From: JAJPHI01 sp035541875
GTDB taxonomy: Bacteria > Desulfobacterota > Binatia > Binatales > Binataceae
NCBI GenBank assembly: GCA_035541875.1
Contig: DATKML010000008.1
Location: forward strand, 29,603-93,602
Direction: 5' to 3'
Length of the DNA: 64,000 bases
The first letter of the stretch is position 1, and each line of letters begins with the position of its first letter. The position numbers and the translations under genes are program-made. Of the stretch, positions 53,052 to 61,427 are shown in pieces. A model generated the notes under the pieces. That model searched no databases, was not told the DNA's origin, and was given only the letters and a program-made list of their open reading frames with translations.

Positions 53052-53699
53052 ATGAAGCTGTACAATCTCAATCTCTCGAATTTTGCGACCAAGTGTCGTC
53101 TGGTCATCTACGAGAAGAACGCCAACGTTCAGATCGCCGATATACCCGGGGGCAACTTCAAATCGCCGGAGTATTTGAAGATCAATCCACTCGGCAAGAT
53201 TCCGGCGCTCGACGTGAACGGGCTGATCATCCCCGAGTCAGAAACGATCAACGAATACCTCGAAGAGAAGTTCCCCAACCCGCCACTGCTGCCGAAGAGC
53301 CCGGAAGATCGCGCACGCGTGCGTTTCTTCACCCGCTACCACGACCTCTATCTCGATCCTCCGATCCGCACTCTATTTGCCCATCTGAACCCGAAGAGCC
53401 GCGACGAGAAGGTGGTCAACGAGAAGCTGGCTGAAATCCAGGCTCGGCTCGATCAGCTCGAATCGATGCTCGCTCCGGCCGGGAATTTCGCCGCGGGACC
53501 CGATTTCACCTTGGCTGATTGCGCACTCGTGCCGACGACCTTCTTCTATATCAACATGCTGCCCGGTTTCGGTGCGAAGTCAGTGCTCGAAGGGCGTCCT
53601 AAGTATGCGGCCTGGTGGTCGAAGGTGCAGACTCGTCCGTCAGTCAGCAAAGGACTCGGCGAGATGGGCGCAGCGCTGAAGGCGATGATGGGCGGTTGA
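53052..53699 (+). CDS. Glutathione S-transferase
   Basis: 215 residues: a thioredoxin-like domain (KLYNLNLSNFATKCRLVIYEK, INPLGKIPALDVNG, IPESETINEYLEEKF) and a helical C-terminal domain (NFAAGPDFTLADCALVPTTFF). The Ser/Asn-rich SNFATK segment holds the likely glutathione-activating residue. The sequence is not close to the GST at 34552. AGGAG precedes the ATG, and a strong terminator follows. Confidence 0.92.
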   Translation: MKLYNLNLSNFATKCRLVIYEKNANVQIADIPGGNFKSPEYLKINPLGKIPALDVNGLIIPESETINEYLEEKFPNPPLLPKSPEDRARVRFFTRYHDLYLDPPIRTLFAHLNPKSRDEKVVNEKLAEIQARLDQLESMLAPAGNFAAGPDFTLADCALVPTTFFYINMLPGFGAKSVLEGRPKYAAWWSKVQTRPSVSKGLGEMGAALKAMMGG

Positions 53700-53720
53700 T
53701 CGCTGCTAGAGCTTACGTAC

Positions 53721-53753
53721 AAAGCGCGGCGGAGTAATCCGCTGCGCTTTTTT
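53721..53753 (+). terminator. Rho-independent terminator
   Basis: GCGCGGCGGA and TCCGCTGCGC (one G-U) pair around GTAA, flanked by AAA and TTTTTT. It closes the GST gene. Confidence 0.9.
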
Positions 53754-53781
53754 GATCACATGTGGGAGCTAGAAAGAGAGG

Positions 53782-53838
53782 GGCCGGGCTGTCTTGGGGA
53801 GTCTCACGTTGGGGAGGCGTGAGATTTACAGCCCGGCC
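53782..53838. ncRNA. Candidate structured RNA or nested inverted repeat of unknown class
   Basis: An outer 11-bp stem (GGCCGGGCTGT with ACAGCCCGGCC) encloses an asymmetric CTTGGGG bulge and an inner 9-bp stem (AGTCTCACG with CGTGAGATT) capped by TTGGGGAGG. The motif TTGGGGA occurs three times: in the bulge, in the loop and just after the stem. A CGAGC/GCTCG pair followed by TTTTT (53916-53950) could end such a transcript. I cannot match it to a known RNA family. It lies between the GST terminator and the tRNA cluster. Confidence 0.5.
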
Positions 53839-54272
53839 TAGCTTGGGGACGACGCGCTGATGCTCTCGGGGGAAGAATCACAGCGCTCGAGGATTCTTTA
53901 GAGCAAGCGGCGTGCCGAGCGAAAAACCTCGAAAATATTAGCTCGTTTTTCCGTCTGTTTTCTCTTTATGCGAATTATTCTTGGCGATCCCGCTGGGTTC
54001 TATCGATTCAAGCCCGCCAATACTGCGTTTTCGCTATTTGCGACATTCCCCGATAGTCATGGCAGTTTTTCGCGATACCGGTGAGGTATCTAACGATATA
54101 TCGTCTCATATGCTTCGAAAATGTTTTGAAGCTGCCAAGTCCGCGATATACGGCTATTCAGTTCTGTACTGTACCCGGGTTGGTTCGATTCGATGCGGTC
54201 CTGTTACGATCGGTAACAATTGGGGCATCGAGTTGAGAGCCGCGCCTGCGTGTGTTAATTGCATAGGACGCT

Positions 54273-54346
54273 CGGGGTGTAGCGCAGCCTGGTAGCGCAC
54301 CTGTCTTGGGCACAGGGGGTCGCCGGTTCAAATCCGGCCACCCCGA
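54273..54346 (+). tRNA. tRNA-Pro (anticodon TGG)
   Basis: A 74-nt cloverleaf with a perfect CGGGGTG/CACCCCG acceptor stem, TAGCGCAGCCTGG D arm, anticodon stem CCTGT/ACAGG with loop CTTGGGC, GGTTCAAATCC T arm and A discriminator. The 3' CCA is not encoded. Confidence 0.97.
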
Positions 54347-54349
54347 TTC

Positions 54350-54426
54350 GCGCCAGTAGCTCAGGTGGATAGAGCAACGGCCTTCTAAGCCGTAGGTCAG
54401 GGGTTCGAATCCCTTCTGGCGCGCCA
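54350..54426 (+). tRNA. tRNA-Arg (anticodon TCT)
   Basis: Acceptor GCGCCAG/CTGGCGC, TAGCTCAGGTGGATAGAGC D arm, anticodon loop CTTCTAA between ACGGC and GCCGT, T arm GGGGTTCGAATCCC, G discriminator. The 3' CCA is encoded. Confidence 0.97.
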
Positions 54427-54567
54427 CGGCGCCGACAGAGCGTGTCCTCCCGCAAGGCGAGTCGAGAGAGTCAGTGACCCCGTCCTGGATTCTCTTTGCA
54501 TGCTGCGTACGGGATAATGGTGCAAACGCGGATGCGATCCCAAGTCGTACTCGCAGACATAATTAAT

Positions 54568-54645
54568 GGTGAGTGTAGCTCAGCTAGGCAGAGCACCGGG
54601 TTGTGGCCTCGGTGGTCGAGGGTTCAAATCCCTTCACTCACCCCA
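54568..54645 (+). tRNA. tRNA-His (anticodon GTG)
   Basis: Acceptor GTGAGTG/CACTCAC with the extra 5' G at 54568 opposite the C73 discriminator, the identity feature of tRNA-His. The anticodon loop is TTGTGGC, the T arm GAGGGTTCAAATCCCTT. CCA is encoded. Confidence 0.97.
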
Positions 54646-54678
54646 CTCTTCCTGCTAGGGGTATTCTCCCCGCACGGT

Positions 54679-54754
54679 GGGCCGTTAGCTCAGTCGGTAG
54701 AGCAGCTGACTCTTAATCAGTAGGTCCGGAGTTCGAATCTCCGACGGCCCACCA
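54679..54754 (+). tRNA. tRNA-Lys (anticodon CTT)
   Basis: Acceptor GGGCCGT/ACGGCCC, D arm TAGCTCAGTCGGTAGAGC, anticodon loop CTCTTAA between GCTGA and TCAGT, T arm CGGAGTTCGAATCTCCG, A discriminator, CCA encoded. It is the last gene of the cluster; the gene content changes after it. Confidence 0.97.
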
Positions 54755-55102
54755 AAACACCTCAAGCAAAACGCAGATATTTCCAAGGCAGCGTGGACAT
54801 ACCGGCAATTTCTAGCCCCAAACGTCCGCCTTCTGTCCGCGTTTGTCGAGGGCGATCAGAGGGTTCCTTCGCTACTGCTTTGCGTCAAATCTCGACAAGA
54901 TGTCTCTAGTACAAGAAAAAAGCAGTCTGATATGGACACCAATGCGAATACGGTCGGCGCTCGGGGGATCGGGCCTATTTCTCCCGAAACGATCGGGCGA
55001 CCGTCCGGAGCAGAGCGACGCGACGATGAGCGCGGGCGAAGCCTATTCAAGGCGTGGTGGAGGATGGTCACTTGGCAAGAACAGTTGCCATAGAGATCAG
55101 TA
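54755..55102 (+). other. Intergenic region downstream of the tRNA cluster
   Basis: About 350 nt. I see no integrase remnant, no copy of the tRNA-Lys 3' end and no convincing gene. It probably holds the promoter of the YceI-like gene. Confidence 0.35.
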
Positions 55103-55714
55103 ATGCCATACGGTACGGCGATGCGTTCAGCCTTATTCTTACTCGGCGCGGGACTGCTGTTCTCTTCAGTAACTCAAGCGCAGGATTCTCTAAGGGTTCC
55201 GGTGTTTGAGATCGCGCGGAGTGGCAGCGCGATTCACTTCGCGGTGGACGCGTCGATCGCCATCTCAGGCACGTTCAATAAGTGGAATGCCGCCCTTACT
55301 TTCTCGTCCCCCGATGTCAGCACCGCTGCTTTGAACATCGAGGTTCAAGCTGCCAGTGTGGATACCGGCAGTGGGCTCAAGGATAGCACGCTCAAAGGTG
55401 AAGATTTCTTCGACGTTGAAAAGAATCCCGTGATCACCTTTAAATCGACCAAGATCGTCCAGACCGGCGCTAACGCTTTCGAACTGGACGGCAATTTTAC
55501 TATCCGCGGGGTGACGAAACCCGAAAGGTTGAGCCTGACAATTTCCGGCCGAGGCACTGGGTCCGGCACGATTAAGGGAACGATGGCCTTTGACCGTAAG
55601 GATTACGGTATGGACAGTGGTATTCCGTTTATCCGCATCGCGGACCGCGTCGAGGTTACGGTCGACCTCAAGGTGAAGCGCGTTGGCGGACCACCAATGA
55701 TCTTCAAGCAGTAG
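55103..55714 (+). CDS. YceI-like periplasmic lipid-binding protein
   Basis: The 203-residue protein has a signal peptide (SALFLLGAGLLFSSVTQAQ) and the lipocalin-like YceI barrel: GSAIHFAVDASI, FNKWNAALTFSS, EVQAASVDTGSGLKDSTLKGEDFFDVEKNPVITFKS, TIRGVTKPERLSLTI, DRKDYGMDSGIPFIRIADRVEVTVDLKV. The family binds isoprenoid-like lipids. The ATG at 55103 has AGAGAT upstream; a start at 55121 would give a more compact leader. Confidence 0.9.
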   Translation: MPYGTAMRSALFLLGAGLLFSSVTQAQDSLRVPVFEIARSGSAIHFAVDASIAISGTFNKWNAALTFSSPDVSTAALNIEVQAASVDTGSGLKDSTLKGEDFFDVEKNPVITFKSTKIVQTGANAFELDGNFTIRGVTKPERLSLTISGRGTGSGTIKGTMAFDRKDYGMDSGIPFIRIADRVEVTVDLKVKRVGGPPMIFKQ

Positions 55715-55868
55715 AACTTTCGGAACTGGGTGATCGTTCTCTGTGAACAATACACCGTAGTCACGAGTTGATTTACTGGACCTACGGTAGCAACGTCGCT
55801 GCGCTGAGCTACAAGAGCTGGAACATGACCTTGTGTGCGGCAGAACTTACTCGGTTCTAAGGTTGGGA

Positions 55869-55892
55869 GCCCTCCGTCCAGAGGGCTTTTTT
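55869..55892 (+). terminator. Rho-independent terminator
   Basis: GCCCTC and GAGGGC form a 6-bp stem with loop CGTCCA, followed by TTTTTT. It lies 155 nt after the YceI-like gene and just before the operator region of the receiver gene. Confidence 0.88.
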
Positions 55893-55941
55893 GGGTTACG
55901 CGGTATCGCTGCCAGTTTCCAGTTGTACTTCGTCGAACAAA

Positions 55942-55957
55942 CTGGACCTTGGCCTGA
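55942..55957. promoter_or_regulatory. Candidate response-regulator operator, site 1 (partial palindrome)
   Basis: CTGGACCTTGG followed by CCTGA. The first 11 bases are the exact complement of CCAAGGTCCAG in site 2; the second half-site is degenerate. Its centre lies 25 bp from the centre of site 2. Confidence 0.55.
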
Positions 55958-55966
55958 GTGACGCTG

Positions 55967-55982
55967 CTGGACCAAGGTCCAG
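55967..55982. promoter_or_regulatory. Candidate response-regulator operator, site 2 (perfect palindrome)
   Basis: CTGGACCAAGGTCCAG: 7-bp inverted arms around AA. It lies about 35 nt before the ATG of the receiver-only protein and overlaps an alternative upstream GTG start. The symmetry and size suit a dimeric LuxR/NarL-type regulator. Confidence 0.65.
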
Positions 55983-56017
55983 TATCCCTTCAGTCTGGAT
56001 CAAGTGATTATCCACGC

Positions 56018-56449
56018 ATGGGTCGCCGCTCGATATTCGCGAAAGGCGCTAAAGTCGGCGAGTCAGCAAAATGCAAGAAAACGCCAAACATAATACTCGT
56101 CGATGACGACTTCTACTTCAGGCAAGCGCTGCGTCGGCTGCTGCTAGAGCACGGACTCAACGTTACTGCCTTTGAGCGACCATCGGAGGTCTTGTTGAGT
56201 CACTTACCGGCGAGGGACGCGGTTCTGCTTGTCGACATCTGGATGCCGGAAATGACGGGAGTGGAGTTGTGGAAAGAGCTCGACAAGAAAGGCTTCACAA
56301 TCCCAACCATTTTGATCACGGGACAGCGAGAAGAACGAGCGAAACTTCTCGGCGAGGAGATTAGAGCGGTTGCGGTATTGTTCAAGCCAATAGAAGAAAA
56401 AGAACTGCTTGAGACGATATCGCGGGCGCTGGCCGGGTCTAACAATTAG
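56018..56449 (+). CDS. Single-domain response regulator (receiver only)
   Basis: About 143 residues from the ATG at 56018; a GTG at 55958 would put the operator palindrome inside the gene. The receiver has IILVDDDFYFRQALRRLL (acidic pair), phospho-acceptor Asp73 in LLVDIWMPEMTG, Thr in LITGQ and Lys123 in LFKPI. There is no output domain, so it may act as a phosphate sink, a second target of the adjacent kinase or a protein-interaction switch. It is convergent with the FixJ-type gene, 6 nt between stops. Confidence 0.9.
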   Translation: MGRRSIFAKGAKVGESAKCKKTPNIILVDDDFYFRQALRRLLLEHGLNVTAFERPSEVLLSHLPARDAVLLVDIWMPEMTGVELWKELDKKGFTIPTILITGQREERAKLLGEEIRAVAVLFKPIEEKELLETISRALAGSNN

Positions 56450-56455
56450 CAGGGA

Positions 56456-57151
56456 TCACGAGGCGTCGTTCCGTGATCCGTCAGCCCCTAGTGGGTTCGC
56501 TTGGTTCACTCTTCGATCGTTCAGACCGAGACGCGCAGCCATTTTTGCCAGTTCAGCAAATGAGCCAACTTCCATCTTCCTCATGATGTGAGCGCGATGG
56601 AATTTGACGGTCTTCTCGGTAATCTTGAGCTCGGCGGCCGCCTGCTTGTTCAGGAGTCCGGAGGTGATCCGCGTAAACACTTCGCGTTCGCGCTCGGACA
56701 GTCGCTCAAACCGGCGGCGCAGTTCGGACAAATCCACTCGGTCGCGGCTAAGCGTTCGAGTGCGCTCGATCGCCTGGTCGATGGTTCGCAACAGAACCTC
56801 ACTATCGACAGGCTTCTCCAGAAAATCGACCGCACCGTTCTTCATGGCCCGAACGCTTACGTCGACTCGCCCGAAAGCTGTGAGGAAGATAATGCTTAAC
56901 GATGGCGCGATGGCGGACAATTGGCGTTGGATTTCCAGACCGTTGGTGCCAGGAAGATGCAGGTCGAGGATTATACAGCCCTCCTGCGGAATAGTCGCTA
57001 TATCCTGGAATTGACGGAAAGATTCATACGCAGATGGTTTGTAACCGTGCTCTTCTAGTAGGCGTAATATCGATCGCCGGAACAGTACATCATCCTCAAT
57101 TACGATTATGGGCTCGCCCGGATGCTCTACTTGCTTTGCTCTGGTTTTCAA
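56456..57151 (-). CDS. FixJ/NarL-type response regulator with LuxR HTH
   Basis: 231 residues. The receiver has IIVIEDDVLFRRSILRLL, Asp63 in ILDLHLPGTNG, Thr in FLTAFG and Lys113 in LEKPV. The C-terminal LuxR-type HTH reads LSEREREVFTRITSGLLNKQAAAELKITEKTVKFHRAHIMRKM. The start is a TTG overlapping the kinase stop in TTGA, so the two are translationally coupled. It is the likely binder of the three palindromes near 55.95 and 58.63 kb. Confidence 0.94.
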   Translation of the reverse strand: MKTRAKQVEHPGEPIIVIEDDVLFRRSILRLLEEHGYKPSAYESFRQFQDIATIPQEGCIILDLHLPGTNGLEIQRQLSAIAPSLSIIFLTAFGRVDVSVRAMKNGAVDFLEKPVDSEVLLRTIDQAIERTRTLSRDRVDLSELRRRFERLSEREREVFTRITSGLLNKQAAAELKITEKTVKFHRAHIMRKMEVGSFAELAKMAARLGLNDRRVNQANPLGADGSRNDAS

Positions 57152-58419
57152 CTTAACTCGCTCGGGACGGTAAATTCGAAGGTCGCACCACGATTCGGGC
57201 TTTGTCGGACGTGCACCTCTCCCCCATAGGACTCGACGATCGATCGTACAATAGCGAGCCCCATCCCAGTCCCTTTCTCCTTCGTGGTGAACAGCGGTTC
57301 AAAGATCCGGTCGAGGTCGCCAGGAGTGACGCCATGACCTGTGTCACTGACTGCTATTGCAATGGATCGAGCGTCCTTTTGAAACGCCCGAATATTTACT
57401 ATTCGCTTGGGCGAATCCGCCAATGTGACCGCATCCGCGGCGTTCCGCACCAGATTTAGCAGTACTTGTTCGATTCCGGTGCGACTGGCGGCGATGTTAG
57501 GCAGCCCTTTCTCGATGTTTATCTTGAGAGCAATACCTCTCAGGAGTAAATCGCTTCGGGTTAAGGCGACCGTGGTGGCTAGCAACTGGCTAACCTGAAA
57601 GCTTTCGATTCGAATTTCATTTCGGAAAACATTTTGGACCTGCCGAATATAGTCGCTGGCACGGCGTTCTGCGGAGATAATGTCGTCGATTATTTCCTTC
57701 AAACTTGCGCGCCTGGGGTGAGGGCGCTCGAGGATTCGGCGCGCCGTCTGTGCATTCGCAAGGATAGCTCCGAGCGGATGGTTAAGCTCATGCGCCATTG
57801 CGACAGTCATTTCGCCCAGGAGAGCGAAATTGGCCAGCTTCGCTGCTTCGTTTTGCAGTCTCGCAGACTCGATCGCGTCGCGTTGGCGCGACATGGCATT
57901 GGCGAAAATGTCCGCAACTACTCTAAGGCGGCGGAGCAGAGCCGGCGACCATTGCCGCTCGCGGTGAAAATCCGCGAAGCTGACGGCTCCCACGGTCTTT
58001 CCACCGATAGCCAAGGGCGCTATGACGGTCGCCTTAGGGCCCAGCGGGCCTGAAAAGAATTCTTTGTCGCGGTTGGCCTCAGCCGGAAGCGAGCGTACGC
58101 TAGGCATCACAAAGGTGGTGCCGGCACGAATTAGCGACGCAACCCATGGCAAGAAGTCAGTTGATCGGTACTTTGGGACAGGCGGAAATCCTGCCCGCGT
58201 CCATTGATAGAGCACCTGAAAGTCGGTGTTCTCAGGCAGGAACTCAGCGATTACCGAACGGTCGAGTCCGAGGCAGCGCGCGATTTTTTCCAGCCACTGC
58301 TCCATCTGTGTGCCGATTTCGCCGGATGGCACTCGTGCGAAAGCAGAAGACACCTGCTCCAAGATGACTGCAAAGGGCGGCTCCTCATTGCGTGACCGGA
58401 GTTTATCGTGGGAGCCCAT
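57148..58419 (-). CDS. Sensor histidine kinase with GAF-like sensor domain
   Basis: 423 residues with no membrane helix, so a cytoplasmic sensor. Residues 15-185 form a GAF-like domain (ATVIAPLAIGGKTVGAVSFADFHRERQW). HisKA has the phospho-histidine in MAHELNHPLGAILANAQ. The ATPase domain has NLVRNAADAV (N box), SDTGHGV (G1), FEPLFTTKEKGTGMGLAI (F/G2) and GGEVHVRQSPNRGATFEFTVP. It is a FixL-like kinase without a visible PAS or haem motif; the GAF ligand is unknown. It phosphorylates the coupled FixJ-type regulator and perhaps the receiver protein. Confidence 0.94.
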   Translation of the reverse strand: MGSHDKLRSRNEEPPFAVILEQVSSAFARVPSGEIGTQMEQWLEKIARCLGLDRSVIAEFLPENTDFQVLYQWTRAGFPPVPKYRSTDFLPWVASLIRAGTTFVMPSVRSLPAEANRDKEFFSGPLGPKATVIAPLAIGGKTVGAVSFADFHRERQWSPALLRRLRVVADIFANAMSRQRDAIESARLQNEAAKLANFALLGEMTVAMAHELNHPLGAILANAQTARRILERPHPRRASLKEIIDDIISAERRASDYIRQVQNVFRNEIRIESFQVSQLLATTVALTRSDLLLRGIALKINIEKGLPNIAASRTGIEQVLLNLVRNAADAVTLADSPKRIVNIRAFQKDARSIAIAVSDTGHGVTPGDLDRIFEPLFTTKEKGTGMGLAIVRSIVESYGGEVHVRQSPNRGATFEFTVPSELS

Positions 58420-58729
58420 AACTCGCTTTTATCTCACTCTGACAGCCGCCTCGTAATATCTTTAAGAGGCCACTCGTTTTCAAGCTATAACGGCTCCATA
58501 CAAGCTCCACAGAGCGTGCGCCGCCCGGAAGCAATCGGATTCGAGCATGTGTAATTGCCTGCCTCCGGCGACTTGAACGCTGCGGGCTGAATAGGACTGT
58601 CATGAGACCTCGCCGGCCGGTGCTAGACCAAGGTCCAGCTTACCGGCAGAGATGATTTTTGCGATTATCCGTGGGATACGGGAAGCTGTGGCGGCATTGA
58701 GATGACGTGCTTTTCGGCAACGAGGGACT
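58420..58729. other. Divergent control region between kinase and sulfatase genes
   Basis: About 310 nt of non-coding DNA. It contains the third operator-like palindrome at 58623. I see no RNA gene. Both the kinase and the first sulfatase could be controlled from it. Confidence 0.5.
58623..58638. promoter_or_regulatory. Candidate response-regulator operator, site 3
   Basis: CTAGACCAAGGTCCAG, identical to site 2 except for one base in the left arm. It is about 90 nt before the sulfatase start and about 200 nt before the kinase start, a position that could serve either promoter. Confidence 0.62.
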
Positions 58730-61147
58730 ATGAAAGCAGGCGCTAGTCAGTTAACCGTGGCTCTGATTTCGTTGGTGGCTTTGGCCGCGATAGCGGCGGC
58801 ACAAGATGTCCTGCCTCGGCCCGAGGTGCCCTTCAAGGGCGTCATCGATCTCGATGTTCGCAAGTCGACCCCCGACTGGGCCCCTTATACGCCTATGAAG
58901 GCGCCCGAGGGAGCTCCAAACGTTCTCTTGATCCTTTACGATGACACCGGTCTCGCGGCGTGGTCGCCCTATGGCGGCCGGATCAACATGCCGACACTCG
59001 ACAAGCTGGCGGCCAACGGTTTGACGTATACGCAATTTCACACGACGGCGCTGTGCTCGCCGACCCGCTCCACGCTCTTGACCGGTCGAAACGCCAACGT
59101 AAACGGCATGGCCTCCATCACGGAAGGCGCCGAGGGATTTCCTGGAGCACATGGAAGGCTGCCGGATCAGGCCGCAACGATCGGTCAGATCCTGCAAGAT
59201 AACGGCTATAGCACCTTCTGGCTTGGCAAAGATCACAACGTCGCGGAGCAGGATGTCGCCTCAGGCGCCAGCCGGAAACTGTGGCCGCTTCAGAAGGGCT
59301 TTGATCGATTCTACGGATTCATCGGCGGAGAGACCAACCAATGGTATCCGGATCTCGTGGAGGACAACCATTTCGTTGAGCCGCCATACAGTCCTGAACA
59401 CGGGTATCACCTCTCGAAGGATCTCGCTGATCACGCCATCGCCATGATCCGCGACCAGAAGGCGACCAATCCTTCGAGGCCCTGGTATATGTGGTACAAC
59501 CCGGGTGCCAACCACGCGCCTCACCATGCGCCGAAGGAATACATCGCAAAGTACAAGGGTAAGTTCGACGACGGCTATGAGGCATACCGGACGTGGGTCC
59601 TTGCGCGCATGATCGACAAGGGCGTTCTGCCGAAGGGAACGCAACTGACACCGCTCAATCCCTTGCCCGAGGCCATTGCGAATCCGGCGGATCATGTGCG
59701 ACCATGGAATTCACTCAATCCCGACGAGAAGAAGCTCTTCTCGCACATGGCGGAGGTCTTCGCTGGGTTCTCGGAGTATACCGACGTTCAGATCGGACGG
59801 ATTATCGATTACCTGCGTGACAGCGGTCAGCTCGACAATACGATCGTGCTCTATGCGGCTGACAATGGCACCTCCGGAGAGGGCACGCCCAACGGCTCGG
59901 TGAACGAGAACAAGTTTTTTAACAACTATCCTGACGATCTAGCTGAGAACATGAAATATCTGGATGTCCTCGGCGGACCGGACACCTATCCGCATTTCCC
60001 AACTGGCTGGGCCGCTGCTTTCTCTACACCCTTCCAAATGTTCAAGCGCTATTCAGAGTATTCGGGGGGCACCAGCGACCCGTTGATCATATCATGGCCA
60101 AAAGGCATCAAGGCCCGAGGGGAGATCCGCAACCAGTACCATCATTCCGTCGACATCGTCCCAACGCTCCTGGACATCATCGGTGTGGAGATGCCGAAAG
60201 TGTACCACGGCGTCGAGCAGTATCCGCTTCCTGGCGTCTCGATGCGCTACACCTTCGACGCCGCGCCTGATGCGCCGACTCGGAAGAAGCGTCAATACTA
60301 CGCGATGCTCGGAACCCGCGGCATCTGGGAGGATGGCTGGCTCGCCAGCGCGCTTCACGCCCCATTTACGAATAAGGGCAATTTCGACAAGGACCAATGG
60401 CAACTCTACCACGTGGATGTCGACAGGTCCGAGTCGAAGGACCTAGCCAAGCAATACCCCGATAAGCTTCAGTCGCTCATCAAAGCCTGGTTCGAAGAGG
60501 CCGACAAAAACATGGTGCTGCCGCTCGATGACAGGACCGCCATGCAGCAACTGGCAGTTGAACGGCCTACCGAAGAGCCGCCGCGCGAACGGTATATGTA
60601 TTATCCCGGCACCTCGCCTGTGCCAGAGGGTGTCGCCGTCAATGTGCGGAACCGCTCATACAAGATTCTCGCCAACATCGAGATCACAGATCCGAACGCG
60701 TCAGGCGTGATTATAGCTCACGGCTCCCGCTTCGGCGGCCACTCGCTTTTTATCAAAGACAAGAAACTGTTCTATGTTTACAACTTCCTGGGGATCAAAC
60801 TGGAACAGAAATTCGTTTCGCCCGAGTTGAAGCCTGGCAAATACACGGTCGGAATGGAGTTCATCAGAGAGGGCGCCGGCAAGCATGGCGAATCTCTTGG
60901 AAAAATGAAACTCTACGTCAACGACAAGGTCGTAGCCGAAGGCCCGATGCGGACGCAGCCTGGCAAGTTCACGTTGTCGGGAGACGGCCTTTGCGTGGGG
61001 TACGACAGCGGCGATGCTGTCAGTCAGGAATACAAGTCGCCGGGGACATTCAAAGGCGGAACGATATTCGGCGTCGGCGTCACGGTCGAAAAGACTCAAT
61101 ACATAGATCTCGAAAAGGAAGCTGAACGCGCGCTTGCCGAGGACTAG
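58730..61147 (+). CDS. Secreted arylsulfatase (type I, formylglycine-dependent)
   Basis: 805 residues with a signal peptide (LTVALISLVALAAIAAAQ). The sulfatase site is canonical: metal ligands in ILYDDTG, and CSPTRSTLLTGR with Cys109 (CxPxR) for conversion to formylglycine. WLGKDHNV, ADNGTSGEG and HHSVDIVPTLLDIIG are further active-site elements. A long C-terminal beta-rich extension (about 620-805, HGSRFGGHSLFIKDKKLFYVYN...) is typical of large periplasmic arylsulfatases. It hydrolyses sulfate esters outside the cytoplasm. GAGGG precedes the ATG. A modifying enzyme is not encoded in the window. Confidence 0.94.
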   Translation: MKAGASQLTVALISLVALAAIAAAQDVLPRPEVPFKGVIDLDVRKSTPDWAPYTPMKAPEGAPNVLLILYDDTGLAAWSPYGGRINMPTLDKLAANGLTYTQFHTTALCSPTRSTLLTGRNANVNGMASITEGAEGFPGAHGRLPDQAATIGQILQDNGYSTFWLGKDHNVAEQDVASGASRKLWPLQKGFDRFYGFIGGETNQWYPDLVEDNHFVEPPYSPEHGYHLSKDLADHAIAMIRDQKATNPSRPWYMWYNPGANHAPHHAPKEYIAKYKGKFDDGYEAYRTWVLARMIDKGVLPKGTQLTPLNPLPEAIANPADHVRPWNSLNPDEKKLFSHMAEVFAGFSEYTDVQIGRIIDYLRDSGQLDNTIVLYAADNGTSGEGTPNGSVNENKFFNNYPDDLAENMKYLDVLGGPDTYPHFPTGWAAAFSTPFQMFKRYSEYSGGTSDPLIISWPKGIKARGEIRNQYHHSVDIVPTLLDIIGVEMPKVYHGVEQYPLPGVSMRYTFDAAPDAPTRKKRQYYAMLGTRGIWEDGWLASALHAPFTNKGNFDKDQWQLYHVDVDRSESKDLAKQYPDKLQSLIKAWFEEADKNMVLPLDDRTAMQQLAVERPTEEPPRERYMYYPGTSPVPEGVAVNVRNRSYKILANIEITDPNASGVIIAHGSRFGGHSLFIKDKKLFYVYNFLGIKLEQKFVSPELKPGKYTVGMEFIREGAGKHGESLGKMKLYVNDKVVAEGPMRTQPGKFTLSGDGLCVGYDSGDAVSQEYKSPGTFKGGTIFGVGVTVEKTQYIDLEKEAERALAED

Positions 61148-61160
61148 AGCAGGCTGCTGA

Positions 61161-61394
61161 AATCCGAACGCAACGTGGAGCAGCTACACCAAGATCATGG
61201 TCGCGCGGGTCACGTTTTGGGCCGACGACGATTCGAAAGTCTCTGCCGCCGACCAGCAGACGCTGTGCGAATACGCCTACAATACTTTCACGAAGGAACT
61301 GGGATAGAACTTTGCGCTCGAAGATGAACCGGGTCCGGGGGTGTTGAAGGTGTCGGTTGCTATGACCGACGCGACTTCAGCCGTAGCCGAGTGA
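61161..61394 (+). pseudogene. Decayed fragment, probably the C-terminal part of a DUF3313-like lipoprotein
   Basis: One frame reads NPNATWSSYTKIMVARVTFW, then AADQQTLCEYAYNTFTKELG, a TAG at 61305-61307, and continues in the same frame NFALEDEPGPGVLKVSVAMTDATSAVAE before TGA. The WxxYxKI...V start, the L-x-Y-x-F-x-x-E-L helix and PGPGVLKV are features of DUF3313 proteins, of which only the C-terminal third is left. It has no N-terminus and a stop inside, so it is a remnant. It lies between two sulfatase genes. Confidence 0.6.
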
Positions 61395-61427
61395 AATGCT
61401 GACGACTAATCTAATGGGAGATTCCTG

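Noticed and set aside
54755..55102. Prophage or island attachment site next to tRNA-Lys
   Set aside because: No repeat of the tRNA 3' end and no integrase fragment could be seen in the window.
55768..55860. Possible 30-residue peptide (TTG start) containing YWTYGSNVAAL
   Set aside because: No ribosome-binding site, rare start codon and no recognisable family; it lies in the tail before a terminator and may be chance.
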